DNA of 64,000 nucleotides from Folioceros fuciformis (GCA_049999805.1 JBNGIO010006113.1:22523-86522), one strand, 5' to 3'; numbered from the stretch's first letter, positions 10,388 through 23,300 are shown. A program made the numbers and translations. Notes: generated by a model from the sequence alone, not told the origin.

Positions 10388-13300
10388 ATGGTACTTCTGT
10401 TCGCACTCGACGACGGTTCGGTTCGCGTGGCATCGAGTTGGTCAGCGCCATGGCTGTCTGGCGAGCTGTTGCAACCGGCCAGTGGGGGGAACGAGCGCAT
10501 CTTCCTGACTCTCAGGAACCAAGTTTTTGGGTGCAGATTTCTCTTCGCACACAAGCAGCCAGCTAGTGTGGATGTGCGGCGTGCTGCTCCGCATATGAGG
10601 GTGGGTGGTTCTGCTTCCCACAGAGGCTTACTGGTTGCTGCTGTCCTTGTGAGCCCCGCGCCACCAGATGATGGGCGTGTAACCCCGGACACCGTGAGCA
10701 AGCTGTGTGGTGAGGGAAATCTCGCTGGGGCTGTTGAGGGTTTGGGACTTCTGGTGCAGACAACAGAATGTCGCGTTTCCAAATTTCTTTTCTATGCTGT
10801 ACTCAAGGAATGTGTGGTCAGCAAGGATCTTGCTGGAGGTCGTCGTGTGCATGCCCTGGCAGTGATGGAGGGGTACCACTCGGACATGTTCGTGGCCAAC
10901 CACATACTTCGAATGTATGCCTCTCTCGGCAGCTTGCAAGAGGCGATGGATGTGTTCACCGCGGTTCCCCAACCAGATACCTTTATCTGGTATTCCATCA
11001 TTTCCGCCCATGTCAAACACGGGCTAAACAAGCAGGCCATAGAGCTGTATCATCGGATGCGCAGGTTGGGTATGAAGCCAGATGGTAGCCATGTGTTTGT
11101 GGCAGCCCTGCAGGCTTGCGCAAGGGGTTCAGACTTGCAAGCTGGCCAGCAGGTGCATGCTGATGTTGTGACCAGTGGAGTGGAGCTGGATTTGTTTGTC
11201 TGCACTTGCCTGGTGGACATGTACGCAAAGTGTGGCAGCTTGGAGGATGCTCGGGGCGTGTTCGACGGACTCGGTCGGAAGAATGTGGTGACGTGGAATG
11301 CCATCATAGCAGGGTATTCACAGCACGGCAGGGGGCAGGAAGCCCTCCGTCTGTACCGGGCTATGCAAGATGAGGGCATCGTGGAGCCCAACGCGGTGAC
11401 ATTTTTGTGCCTTTTGCAGGCATGTACGAGTGTAGGAACCCCAGCTCTGGAGTACGGCAAGCAGCTTCATGCACAAATCGAGGCACTAGGACATCAAGCT
11501 GATGCGTTTGTCGCCAGTAGTTTGGTGAACATGTATGCGAAGTGCGGCAGCTTGGGAGAGGCTTACCGAGTGTTTAACGGACTTCGTACGAAAGATGTTG
11601 TGACATGGAATGCCATGATCGCAGGGTATTCTCAGCAGGGCATGGGGCAGGAAGCCCTTCAGCTGTACAGGGTCATGCAGGATGACGGTATTGTTGCGCC
11701 CAACGCTGTGACATTCGTGTGCCTCCTGCAGGCATGTGCAAGCGTTGGCAGCCCTGCTCTGAGAAACGGGAAGCAACTTCATGCTCAAATCAGAGAATGC
11801 GGACATGAGGCTGACGTGTTTGTAGCCAACAGTTTAGTAAACATGTATGCGAAGTGTGACAACTTGGAGGCTGCTCAGAGACTGTTTGATGACCTTAGTG
11901 AAAAAGATGTGGTGACATGGACTGCGATGATAGCTGGCTATTCCCAACAGGGCATGGGCCAGGAAGCCCTTCATCTCTACAGGGCTATGCAAGCAGAAGG
12001 CATCGCTGTGCCTGATCCGGTCACATTTGTGTGCCTTGTCCAGGCATGTGCAAGTGTCGGCTCTGTGGCGCTAGAGACAGGGAAGCAGCTCCACGAGCAG
12101 ATTAAAGAGCATGGACACCAAGCTGATGTGTTTTTAGCTAGCAGTTTGGTCAACATGTACGCCAAGTGTGGCAGTTTGCAAGATGCTCAGGGTCTGTTTG
12201 AGGAAATTGATGAAAAAACCGTGGTCACATGGACTGCCATGATATCCGGATATTCCCAACAGGGAATGGGCCAGGAAGCCCTTCGTCTTTATGGCGCTAT
12301 GCAAGAGGAAGGCATCACTGTGCCTGATTCGGTTACATTTGTGTGCCTCCTGAGGGCATGTGCTATCGTGGGGACTACGGCTTTGGAGAAGGGGAGGCAG
12401 CTCCACGCACAAATTAGAGAACAAGGACTTCAAACTGATGTGTTTGTCGCCAATAGTTTGGTGAACATGTATGCGAAGTGTGCAAGCTTGGCGGATGCTC
12501 GGGGTGTGTTTGATGGACTTGGTCATAAAGACGTTGTAACATGGAATGCAATGATAGCAGCATATTCCCAGCAGGGCATGGGCCAGGAAGCTCTTCGGCT
12601 GCACACTTCTATGCAACAAGAAGGCATCGTTGTGCCAGATTCTGTGACCTTGGTGACCCTCCTGCAGGCCTGTACAAGTGTTGGCACCACGTCACTGGAG
12701 AAAGGGAAGCAGCTTCATGCGCAAATACGTGAAGAAGGCCTTGAAACTAATGTGTTTGTTGCCAGCAGTCTGGTAAGTATGTATGCAAAGTGTGGCAGCT
12801 TGGACGATGCGCAGAGTGTGTTTGATGGACTTGGTGAGAAAGATGTGGCGACGTGGAATGCCATGATAGCAGGATATTCGCAGCAGGGAATGGGTCAGGA
12901 AGCCCTTCGTCTGTACGGTTGTATGCGAGAAGGAGGAATGACATTGCCTGATCCCCTGACATTTTTGTGCCTCCTGCAGGCATGTGCAAATGTTGCAGCT
13001 CTGCATCTGGGAAGACAGTTGCATGCCCAGATTGTGGAACAAGGGTGTCAAGCTGATACGTTTGTGGCCAACAGCTTGGTAGACATGTATGCAAAGTGTG
13101 GCAGCATGGTTGATGCCCAGCAAGTGTTTGATGCTCTGTGCCGAAAGGATGTTCTGGCCTGGAACGCACTGATTGCAGGCTACACCTGTCAAGGAGACGG
13201 CGACTTGGTTTTTGACCTTGTCCATCAGATGGTAGAAGATGGCGTAATGCCAGACAGGGTCACGTTCCTTTGTGTACTGACAGTTTGCAGTCATGCAGGT

Positions 13301-13891
13301 CTGGTGAACAAAGGACAGGAATACTTTGCGGCCATGACTAGATGCTATGACATCACTCCCGCACTAGAACACTACACGTGCATGGTAGATCTCCTAGGTC
13401 GTACGGGCCAACTGGATGATGCCCTTGCATTAGTGTGCACTATGCCTGATCGGCCTAATTCTGTGGTTTGGCACACTCTTCTAGGTGCTTGCCAAAAGTG
13501 GGGCAACCTGGAGATGGGACGGCATGCTTTTGAAGAAGCTGTGAAGCTAGACGAGCAAGATTCCGCAGCATTTGTATTGATGTCAAACATATACACAAGT
13601 GCTCAGATGGTGCAGCAGGCGGAGGAGCTGCAGGCCAGGAGAACTAAGATCAGGGCATTGAAGCAGCCAGGCCAAAGCTGGTGGGCAGACACAGAAGGAT
13701 TTGTGCACAGTTTTGTAGTTTATCATTCCAAACAAGTAAGGCCGAGACAGGTCCTCCCCAATATGGCAAGTGAAGCACTACCAGCAAGTATGTTGGACGG
13801 CATTGTGGGCAGGAAGAGCACTTTCGTGGTCAGCAGCAACAACTTTGCCATGGCGAACTTCTCACAAAACAACAGACGAGCGCAAATGTAA
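10388..13891 (+). CDS. E-class PPR protein with eight PLS triplets, no DYW domain
   Basis: Intronless ORF. The first ATG is at 10388 (1167 aa); a second candidate ATG is at 10595. After an N-terminal stretch without recognisable motif, PPR repeats run from about residue 95 and form eight P-L-S triplets of about 102 residues. Markers are LVNMYAKCGSL, KDVVTWNAMIAGYSQQG and a TFVCLLQAC-type L motif. An E region follows (CMVDLLGRTGQLDDALALV, VVWHTLLGACQKWGN, FVLMSNIYTSAQM), then an E+/PG-box-like part (PGQSWWADTEGFVHSF). It then stops in an unrelated tail. There is no HxE or CxxCH, so it cannot deaminate by itself. E-class factors usually recruit a DYW partner in organelles. The N terminus lacks the PDF segment of the GRP paralogues. 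It converges with the pseudogenes that follow. Confidence 0.9.
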   Translation: MVLLFALDDGSVRVASSWSAPWLSGELLQPASGGNERIFLTLRNQVFGCRFLFAHKQPASVDVRRAAPHMRVGGSASHRGLLVAAVLVSPAPPDDGRVTPDTVSKLCGEGNLAGAVEGLGLLVQTTECRVSKFLFYAVLKECVVSKDLAGGRRVHALAVMEGYHSDMFVANHILRMYASLGSLQEAMDVFTAVPQPDTFIWYSIISAHVKHGLNKQAIELYHRMRRLGMKPDGSHVFVAALQACARGSDLQAGQQVHADVVTSGVELDLFVCTCLVDMYAKCGSLEDARGVFDGLGRKNVVTWNAIIAGYSQHGRGQEALRLYRAMQDEGIVEPNAVTFLCLLQACTSVGTPALEYGKQLHAQIEALGHQADAFVASSLVNMYAKCGSLGEAYRVFNGLRTKDVVTWNAMIAGYSQQGMGQEALQLYRVMQDDGIVAPNAVTFVCLLQACASVGSPALRNGKQLHAQIRECGHEADVFVANSLVNMYAKCDNLEAAQRLFDDLSEKDVVTWTAMIAGYSQQGMGQEALHLYRAMQAEGIAVPDPVTFVCLVQACASVGSVALETGKQLHEQIKEHGHQADVFLASSLVNMYAKCGSLQDAQGLFEEIDEKTVVTWTAMISGYSQQGMGQEALRLYGAMQEEGITVPDSVTFVCLLRACAIVGTTALEKGRQLHAQIREQGLQTDVFVANSLVNMYAKCASLADARGVFDGLGHKDVVTWNAMIAAYSQQGMGQEALRLHTSMQQEGIVVPDSVTLVTLLQACTSVGTTSLEKGKQLHAQIREEGLETNVFVASSLVSMYAKCGSLDDAQSVFDGLGEKDVATWNAMIAGYSQQGMGQEALRLYGCMREGGMTLPDPLTFLCLLQACANVAALHLGRQLHAQIVEQGCQADTFVANSLVDMYAKCGSMVDAQQVFDALCRKDVLAWNALIAGYTCQGDGDLVFDLVHQMVEDGVMPDRVTFLCVLTVCSHAGLVNKGQEYFAAMTRCYDITPALEHYTCMVDLLGRTGQLDDALALVCTMPDRPNSVVWHTLLGACQKWGNLEMGRHAFEEAVKLDEQDSAAFVLMSNIYTSAQMVQQAEELQARRTKIRALKQPGQSWWADTEGFVHSFVVYHSKQVRPRQVLPNMASEALPASMLDGIVGRKSTFVVSSNNFAMANFSQNNRRAQM

Positions 13892-14204
13892 GTATTATCA
13901 AATGTATAATATTCCTCTGAAAAGAACTTGTCCGCGACCCCTTTTCTTATGGACGTTGTTCATCTTTGACCGGTTCACCTGACCAAACTTTTGGCAACTT
14001 TTCCTTCTCTTTACTGTGACAAATTCTCCCGTTCTCTTCAATTCGAAGTATTGACGATGTTCCCCTTCTCACAATCCCATCTTTTCTGGGTAGGGCTTAG
14101 GGTGTGCATTAGGGCGGGCGCCATCTCAATCCTGAATCTTAAACCCTAGAGCAGGGGCGCAGTCTGCGCTGCTGTTCCTCCTTGCCACCTTCATCCTCCT
14201 CCCA

Positions 14205-14290
14205 TGCAAAAGTTTTGTGGATCTTCTGGGCCGAACTGCGGAACTTGATGAGGTACAAGCTTTAGTATCGTCAAAACCAGACTGCCTGCT
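14205..14290 (+). pseudogene. Relic of an E-class PPR C-terminal motif
   Basis: A plus-strand frame reads FVDLLGRTAELDEVQALV, a clear relative of CMVDLLGRTGQLDDALALV in the gene that ends at 13891. Only this part of the E region is recognisable. It lies just beyond the 3' end of the minus-strand PPR pseudogene at 14350 and points toward it. Confidence 0.65.
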
Positions 14291-14349
14291 GCTGCTGTTT
14301 GACATAACCTCATAGCACCTCGTGGAAAGTGGGGCACGGCATAGACTAG

Positions 14350-17085
14350 AGTCTACCTTCTGTTCGATTATCGCACGCAACAATTCTCAATGCAAGAACT
14401 GGACAATCTTCTTCACTCTCACGGCCGTCCATCGCAACTGCAGCAGATTGATGTACAAGGTAGCTATCCCTTACAAAAGCGCCCCTTTCAACCCTGGACT
14501 TCGTATCTGTGGCTGTCACCGCACATGCGTAGATCTTGGTTACCATTAAAGGTGTGCAACTCCGAGCGTTCAAGAGACCAAACAGCAGAGCTAGCTTCTC
14601 TGAGCACGCCCGCAAAGCACATCTCTTCCTTTCTCTTCTCACCACATGGCTTCAACACCAACTTAGTGTCAGGCACATGGCCCCCTTCCTGCTTCAGACG
14701 CGTACTCATACTCTCCGCCTTAAGCCGGGTTTCCCCCACCACAAATCTATGTACCTGCTGCTTCACCTCAATGGTCCACACGGCAGGTTTCTTGTTGGCT
14801 CCAACTACCATTCTCTGCGCTTTAGTTTTCTCTACATCGTTGCACCTACCTGCATCTGCATGGGCATTGGCCATAAGCACGTGTGGCGATGGACTGTGAG
14901 GTTCCAGTCTCACCAGACTTTCAAAGCAACCTGTCGCCTCTCTGCATCCCCGGCACTTGCAGGAACTCAGCAAAGACGTCCAACCCCACAATATTGATAG
15001 TAGCATATTCTCCGCCTCATCTAAATGGTCAGCACGACCAAGAAGATCAATCATGCAACTGTGACGCTCAATAGTAGGTCTCATGCCATGATCAGCCATG
15101 GAGTTGAAGTGCTTGAAGTCCTCATGCTCCGGCTCCTCATGACTGCATGCTGCCAAGAAGCCAGTAAAGGTAGTACCGGCGGCAAACATGTTTCGAAAAC
15201 AAGCTCTTGCCTTGTGACCTTCATCACGAGTACAACACCCAGCCATCAATGCATCCCATTTTACCAAATTTTTGGTGGACACGCTGTCAAAAATTTGGCG
15301 TGCACCTTCCAGCTGGCCACATTTTGCATATAAGTCCGCCAAGCAGGTTCCCAACACTACAACATCCAACAGTCCGCCATCGACAATCTGAGAGCGCAGT
15401 TGCCTGCCCCTCTGTAAGGGACCCGTGGGTGCACAGGCCTTCAGAAGGCAAGCCAAAGCAACAAGGTCCGCAAAAACGAGGCCTTCTTGCTCCATTGGCC
15501 CACACAGAACAAGCGAGTCTTGGCTGAGTCCTTGTTCTACATATCCAACTATCAGGACGTTCCATGTCACCACATCCTTTGTGTCCATACTGTCAAAACC
15601 TGGCATGCATCGTCCAGTTGACCACATTTTGCATGAGGTCCACCAGGCAGTTGCCTAACCCTACATTATCGAGCAGTCCCCTTCCCACAATCTGTGAGTG
15701 CAGCTGCATGCCCTGCCATAAGGCACCCGTGCTTGCACAGGGTTTCAGAAGGAAGCAAACGTAACATGGTCAGCCAAAACTAGGCCATCTTACTCCATTT
15801 GCTCATACAGCAGAAGCGCAACCTGGGCCGAGCCCTTGCTTTGCATAACCAGATAACACTGCATTCCATGTCACCACATCCTTCGTGGGCAAGCGCTCAA
15901 ATACTTCTCGGGCACATCCCCAGTCACCAAATTTCGCACACATGTCCACTAGGCAGTTACCAACCAGTAAGCTATCTAGCAGCCCTCGTTCAACGAGCTG
16001 TGAGTGCAGATGCCTGTCCTTCTGTAAAGCACCTGTGACTGCACAGGCTTTCAGAAGGCAAGCAAAAGTAAAATGGTCAGCCACAATTAGACCCTCCTGC
16101 TCCATCCGTTCATACACAACAAGGGCCTCTTGGCCGAGCCCTTGCTGTGCATACTCACCAATGATTGTCGTCCATGTCACCACGTCCTTGTGGTCAATAT
16201 TTCTAAAACCCCTCGTGCACATTCCAGTTCACCACACTTTGCATACATGTCTACCAGACAGTTGCCTAAGAGTGTCATCGAGCTGCCCTCGTTTCACAAT
16301 CTGTGAGTGCAGGTGCCCTCCCTTCTGTAAGGCACCAGGACTCGCACAGGTTTTGAGAAGGCAAGCAAAAGTAACTCGGTCACCCACAACCAGGCCCTCC
16401 TGCTCCATTCGCTCGAAAACAAGAAGCGCCTCTTGCCCGAGCCCTTGCTGTACGTACCCACCAATCAGCGCAGTCCATGTTACCACATCCTTTGTGGCTA
16501 AGCTTTCAAAAACCTGGCGTGCATCTCCCAGTGCTTTACACTTCACATACATCTCAACAAGGCAGTTTCCGATGAACAAGTCAGGAGGAATGCCACTATC
16601 CAGGAAATCTCCGTGCACTTCCCTTCCTGATTCCAAGCCGGCAGCAAATGCACAAGCTTGAAGGGCAGCTACAAAGATGTGGCCATCCGCCTTCACTCCT
16701 GATCTTCGCATTTCATGGTCCAGTTGTATGGCCTCGTTAGGCCTCCCCTGTTTAGCATGTGAAGAGATTACGGAAACCAGCATGAAGACATAAGGTGTCC
16801 CTGGTGGACACATCCATGGCCGCCTGCAGCCTACCTCCAGATACATACATGCGCAAGATATGACCCCAAATATGGATCCGACTCGTAGCCAAGTTCGACA
16901 ACAAGGTCATGAACTCGTTGCCCCATAACCAGATCCTTCTTCGGTGTACACATTTTGGTACAGCATAAAGGAGAGACTGAGAAACGGCGGAGTCTGTCAC
17001 AAAATCTCTGTTTTCTCCCACCACAAGCTTTCAGGAGGCAAGCAAAAATAACACGATCAGCCAAAATGAGGCCCTCTTTCTCCAT
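14350..17085 (-). pseudogene. Frameshifted PPR-DYW (GRP-type) pseudogene, 3' member of a fusion
   Basis: On the minus strand it opens inside the first PPR unit (KKDLVMGQRVHDL, about 17,000) with no start codon or N-terminal region of its own. At least four triplets continue in changing frames: about 16846-16229, 16222-15803 and 15627-14488. E-region text follows (SCMIDLLGRADHLDEAENML), then DYW remnants. A frameshift near 14,620 moves the DYW part to another frame, where HAEKLALAFGLL is mutated to CSEKLALLFGLL and the zinc-site CxxCH is lost. The end near 14,400 still reads VRDSYLVHQ, matching VRDGYRVHRF of intact copies. Not functional. Confidence 0.85.
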
Positions 17086-18215
17086 TACCCATACAAGTCA
17101 AGTGCCTCTCCAGCGCGTCCGTGCCGTACACACCCATCAATCAGGGCCGTCCAGGTCACCACATCCTTTGCGGCCAAGTTGTCAAAGGCCTGGCGTGCGT
17201 CTTCCAATTCGCCACATTTGGCATACATGTCAATCAGGCAGTTTCCCACAAACAAGTATGGAGGAATGCCACCCTGCAAAACATCAGTGTACTTGCCTGC
17301 CAGATTCCAGGTCGACGGCAAATGCACAAGCCTGAAGGGCAGCTGCAAAGACATGACAATCCGCCTTCACCCCTGACTTCCGCATCTCATGATACAGTTC
17401 TATGGCCTCATTACGTTTGCCTTGCTTGGCGTAGGCGGAGATTATGGAAAACCACATGAAGACATTTGGTTTGTCCACCCTGATGAACACATCCATGGCC
17501 TCCTGCAGCCTACCTCCATATGCATACATGCGCAAGATCTGGTTCCCCAAATACGTATCCGACTCGTACCCAAGTTTGACAGCGAGATCATGAACTCTTC
17601 CCAGCAACCAGATCCTTCTTAGCTGCACACAGTTTGAGCACATTGAAAAACAGAGACTGAGAAATGGCAGGCTCTTTCTCCGCCAGAGACTCCAGGGATC
17701 CAACGGCTTCAGAGACCTTCTCCTGCTGACACAGCGTGGTCACGGCCACAGCAGATCCGAGGACCATTTCCGATCCTGCATGCCTACCAGGTCCAGGCCT
17801 ATCCGGAGAGCTGGACTTGTAAGGAGAGGGATCATGACTCATCCGCACATCTAACTCCACGAGATGCTCGTCAACCCAAGCTGGCTGGCTTGAGTACGCT
17901 GTTTAACCACAGGACCTCCCTGGACCCCTTACGCCGGAAGTCAGGCGAGCGGGGAGAATTGTTTGAATCCAGGAAGAATTGTTGCCACAATTGCTCTTGC
18001 TCCTGGCGACGATCATCACTAGAAAACGCGTCCCCGCCCAGGCATTTTTCAGGAGGCGAAAGTGCTGGGCTCTCCACTCTGGTGCACCTGGAGACCTGGT
18101 TGTTCGACAGAGGAGGGCTCCCTAAGGTGAGGCGATCGGGAGCTCTTGGTAGAATCTCTGCACACCCACCGCCTTTCTGGGTCCACAAAGGATCCGCTTG
18201 CCCTGGAATGAGCAT
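17086..18215 (-). pseudogene. 5' part of a GRP-type PPR gene, joined to the next pseudogene
   Basis: It begins at ATG 18215 with ADPLWTQKG, matching the PDPLWTQ start of intact GRP paralogues. The PDF-like segment is present but damaged: LWQQFFLDSNNSPRSPDFRR lacks the WWDNR part. PPR units follow in other frames (AISQSLFFNVLKLCAAKKDL; HILRMY-type; KDVVTWTALIDGCVRHG). At about 17,040-17,085 the text passes from the L motif MEKEGLILADRVIFACLLKA directly into the N-terminal repeat text of another copy. It is thus truncated at its 3' end by a junction with the neighbouring pseudogene. Confidence 0.8.
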
Positions 18216-18539
18216 GTTGCAGGGACCGCTGTCGAGAGACGAGGAGCACAGCAAACTACAGCAGGTTGGCGATGGCCGGGTATGGTGCATTGCCCACCCG
18301 TGTGCAGCCTGCACAACACAGGTGAAAGGAGAGCCAGCTTGGAGCCCACCCACAACATCGAGGTTGAGCACATTGACTTGGAGTGGCTCAGTTCATGCGC
18401 CTGCAACGCATTGACAGGGTGCTTAGGGCCCAGTTACGTGTATACAACTAAGAGCTAAGGGGCCTCCATTTGACCTTGCTTGCATCAGGGCTGGCCAGAC
18501 TTGCTTACAATTTTTAGCTTGCCAACTAGGGAGAGTGCT

Positions 18540-19833
18540 ATCATCAGGTTGATCACCAGAAGCAATCATCTCTTCGAAACAAGCTACTGCTCTGTGACCT
18601 TTATCACCAGTACCATAACCAGCGAGCTATAAGGGCATTCCGTGTCACCACATTCTTTGAAGCCAAAGATGTCAAGAACCTGGCGCGCAACTTCCACTTC
18701 GCCACATTTTGCATACATGTCCACCAGGAATGCTCCCAGCACCACGTTGTCCAGCAATCTGCTTTCAACATTCGGCAAGTGAGCTGCCTGCCCTTCTGTA
18801 AGGCTCCAATGCTACCACAGGCCTTCAGAGGGCAAGCAAAAGTAACATGGTTAGCCATCATCAGGCCATCTTGCTCCATCTCTCCATACAGAAGAAGCGA
18901 ACCTCTTAGCCAAGCCCTCGGTGAGCGTACCCTGCTCACAGTGAATTCCATGTCACCGCATCCTTTGTGGCCAAGATGTCAATAACCTGGCGTGCATCAT
19001 CCAGCTCGCCACAATTTGCATTTTCGCCACATTCATGCTTCGCAAAAGCAGAGATTATGGAGAACCACATGAAGGCATCTGGTTTGGCTACCCTCGTGAA
19101 CACATTTATGGCCTCTCGCCGCCTACCTACAGATGCATACATGCGCAAGATATGATCTCCCAAGTATGCATCCGCCTCGTACCCAAGTTGGACAGCGAGA
19201 TCATGAACTCGTCGCCCCATAACTAGGTCTTTCTTAGCTGCACACAGCTTCAGCACCGTGCAAAACAGAGAGTGGGAAACATGAGAGTCTGTCTGCACCA
19301 TAGAATCCAGTCCTCGAACGGCCTCAAAAAGCTTCCCCTGCTGACACAACGTGCGCACGGCTGCGGGCGTTACGACTGATCCTGCAAGCTTGCGAGGTTG
19401 AGGGTCATCTGGAGAGCTCGGCTTGGAAAAAGATGTACCGTGACCCATCTCCAAATCTAACGACACGAGTTGCTCATCAAACCCAAGCTGTTAAACCACA
19501 GGGCCTCGTTGGATCCCTTACGACGGAAGTCAAGCGCACGAGAGCTCTTCTTATCTCGCCTGTTGTCCCAGCATATGGTAGGCTGCAAGTTCTCGCTGCA
19601 CACTCCGTCTCGACCCACAAATTTGCTGGGCGTTGGGAGTGCAGGGCTCCTTACACTGCTACACCTGGAGGACTTAATGCTTGCCAGTACGTGACAGCTT
19701 GAGGCGACATAGGAGGGGGCTCCCCGTAGAATCCCTGCTGGAGACAGACCTTTCTGTTGGGTCCACGACGGGTCCGATTCTCATCGTCCACGAATCTCTG
19801 ATGGACGATGAGTGCAAATACTGTACCCAGCAA
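18540..19833 (-). pseudogene. GRP-type PPR pseudogene with internal deletion
   Basis: The 5' end (19833-19650) keeps decayed blocks of the GRP start region (gacccgtcgtggacccaaca, and a 'ggattctac...ggagc' block). A long minus-strand frame at 19466-18936 carries the first PPR units (KKDLVMGRRVHDLAVQLGYE, AFMWFSIISAFAKH). It then jumps to NCGELDDARQVIDILATKD, so roughly one PPR repeat pair is missing. More units continue in shifted frames down to about 18,550. No E or DYW region follows. Confidence 0.8.
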
Positions 19834-20324
19834 AGTGCCTCGAGTTGGGGACAGAACGTCATCGCCACCTCAGGATGTAAAACGAATCTCGCTCAGATGT
19901 GTAGGGACCCACATTCTGTTCTAGCAGCTTTATTGCATACATGTATGTACTGTACATAGGGATGTCCTACGCTAAGGGCATAGCATCGCTACGGATGAGC
20001 GCCCCTGCGAGTACATGGTACGTGCATAGAGGGAGGACACGGTAAGAAACCTTGAGGCTCGCTAACGGTGAGCCTTGATGGGCTTGTCGTCAAGTGTACA
20101 GTTCAGATCTCAAATGTTTGAGCGTGTCGGATACATGGCATCCTGGGTGCACCAGTGTGTCCACCTATCTGGCAACCATATGAAACTGCATTCGAAATGC
20201 TTTGTTACTGTGTCTCAGGTGCTCAACGAAACACCGTCCGCACTACCCTTCAGGGTGGTGTGGTCATGCTCTGCACCTGGGCATCCTGTCACAGTTTGTT
20301 GTTAACCTCATCTGTGCTTGATCG
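19834..20324. other. Intergenic flank between divergent PPR copies
   Basis: No gene recognised. This is the 5' flank of the plus-strand PPR gene at 20325 and of the minus-strand pseudogene ending at 19833. Confidence 0.4.
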
Positions 20325-23300
20325 ATGGCCACTATACGGCAACCGGACCCGTTGTGGACCCAACAAATTGATGTTTGCACAGGGATTCTGCCAGGAGCTC
20401 CCGCTCGCCTCACCTTAGGGAGTCAACCTCTAGAACGAACCTGCAGGTGCAGCAGTTTGAGGAGCCCAGCACACTCGGCTCCCAGTAAATCTATGGATGG
20501 GGACCGATTTTGCAGCGACTGTCGTCGCCGCGAGCAGGAGCACTTATGGCAACATTTTTTCCTGGATCCTGCCTTGTGGTGGGACAACAGACGACATAAG
20601 AAGTGTTCCCGTTCCCCAGACTTCCGGCGTAAGGGGTCCAGCGAGGTCCTGTGGTTAAACAGCATGCTGACGCCAGCTTGGGTTGATGAGCAGCTTGTTG
20701 CTTTGGATGTACAGATGGGTCACGGTGGCTCTCGTTCCAAGTCAAGCTCTGCAGATAGTCCTCAACCTCGCAGGCGTCTAGGATCGGAAATGGGCGTCGT
20801 AACGCCTGTAACTGTGCGGATGTTGTGTCAGCAGGGGAAGCTTTCTGAGGCCGTTGGAGCCCTGGAATCTCTGGCGCAGACAGATTCTCCTATCTCTCAG
20901 TCTCTGTTTTTTGTAGTGCTTAAGTTGTGTGCAACAAAGAAGGACCTAGTTGTGGGGCGACGAGTTCATGACCTCACAGTCAAACTTGGGTACGACTCGA
21001 ATGCATACTTGGGGAATCATATATTGCGTATGTATGCATCACTAGGTAGGCTGCAAGAGGCCATGGATGTGTTCACTAGGGTGGGCAAACCAGATGCCTT
21101 CATGTGGTTCTCCATAATCTCCGCATACACCAAGCATGGGAGACCTGCAGAGGCTGTACAACTTTACCAGGAGATGCATAGGTCAGGAGTGAAGGCAGAT
21201 GCCCACGTCTTCGTAGCTGCCCTCCAAGCATGTGCATTTACCGCTGACTTGGAGTCTGGCAGGAAAGTGCACTTTGATGTGTTGCAGAGTGGCATTCCTC
21301 CTGATGTGTTTGTTGGAAATTGCCTGGTTGACATGTATGCAAAATGTGGCGAATTGGAAGCTGCACGTCTGGCCTTTGACAGCTTGGCGACAAAGGATGT
21401 CGTGACATGGACGGCCCTGATTGCTGGGTACACACAGCAAGGGCTCGGCCATGAGGCTCTTGGTTTGTATGGACAAATGGAGCAAGAGGGCCTCATTTTG
21501 GCTGACCGGGTTACTTTTGCCTGCCTTTTGAATGCCTGTGGAAGTACTGGTGCCTTGCAGAAGGGCATGCAACTACACTCACAGATTGTGGAAAGAGGAC
21601 TGCTGAATGATCTACTGGTGGGCAACTCGCTGGTGGACATGTATGCAAAATGTGGTGAACTGGAAGGTGCACGCCAGGTTTTTGACAGGTTGGCGACAAA
21701 AGATGTGGTGACATGGACGGCGCTGATTGGTGGGTATGCTCGGCAAGGTCTGGGACAGGAGGCACTTGCTGTGTATGGACAAATGGAGGAGGAGGGCCTG
21801 ATCGTGGCTAACCATGTAACTTTCTCTTGCCTTCTGAAGGCCTGTGCCAGCGCTGGTGCATTACAGATGGGCAGGCACCTGCACTCCCAGATTGTTGAAA
21901 GAGGGCAGCTTGAAAACATATTGATGGGCAACTGCCTGGTAGACATGTATGCAAAATGTGGTGAACTGGAACATGCACGCCATGTTTTTGACATGTTGGC
22001 GGCGAAGGATGTGGTGACGTGGAATGCACTACTAGCTGGTTATGCACAGCAAGGACTGGGCCAAGAGGCGCTTGCTCTATATGGGCAAATGGAGCAAGAG
22101 GGTCTCATTTTGGCTGACCGCGTTACTTTTGGTTGCCTTCTCAAGGCCTGCGCAAGCACGGGTGCTTTACAGACGGGAAGGCAGCTACACTCGCTTATTG
22201 TGGAACGTGGGCATCTCGACGTATGGTTAGGGAACTGCTTGGTGGACATGTACGCAAAATGTGGCGAACTAAGAGATGCACGCCAGGTTTTTGACAGCTT
22301 GGCTTCGAAGGACGTGGTAACATGGAATGCCCTAATAGCTGGACATGCGCAGCAAGGATGTGGCCAGGAGGCGCTCGTTCTGTATGGACAAATGGAACAA
22401 GATGGCCTCATTTTGGCGGACGATGTAACTTTTGCTTGCCTTCTGAAGGCCTGTGCAAGCACTGGTGCCCTACAGACTGGCCGCCAGCTGCACTCTCGGA
22501 TCGTGGAAAGAGGACTGCTGGATAAGGTAGTGTTGGGCAACGGCCTCGTGGACATGTATGCAAAATGTGGCAAACTAGATGTTGCACGCCAGGTCTTTGA
22601 CAGCTTGGCCACAAAGAATGTGGTCACATGGAATGCTCTGATAGCTGGATGTGGTGCTTGTGATGAAGGTCACAACGCAGTAGCTTGTTTTGAGGAGATG
22701 TTAGGTAGTGGCGTCCAGCCTGATGATACAACTTTTACTTGCCTTTTGGCAGCGTGCAGTCATCAGGGGCTGGTGCATGAGGGTCGCAAGTACTTTAATT
22801 CCATGGCAGAAAAGCATGGCATCAAACCTTGTATCGAGCATTACACTTGTATGATCGATCTTCTTGGTCGTGCCGGCGAATTAGATGAGGCCGAGGACAT
22901 GCTATTGTCATGTGATGACCGAAGCAATGTTGTGGGGTTGACATCCTTGCTAAATGCCTGCAAGACTCATGGGGATATAGAAAGGGCGACGCGTTGTTTT
23001 GAAAGTCTGGTTAGACTGGAGCCTCAGAGTGCATCGCCTTACGTGCTGATGGCAAATGCGTATGCAGATGCGGGTAGGTGGAGCGATGCAGAGAGCATTG
23101 AAAGGCAGAGGATGGTGGCAGGAGCCAACAAGAAACCTGCGGTGGCGAGCATTGAGGTGAATAAGCAGGTACATTCATTTGTGGTGGGGGAAAGCAGAGA
23201 TGATCTCGTGCTGAAGACGGAGAGCATGAGTGCGCGTCTGAAGCAGGAAGGGGGCCACGTACCTCACACAAAGTTGGTGCTTAAGCCACTGGGCGAGAAG

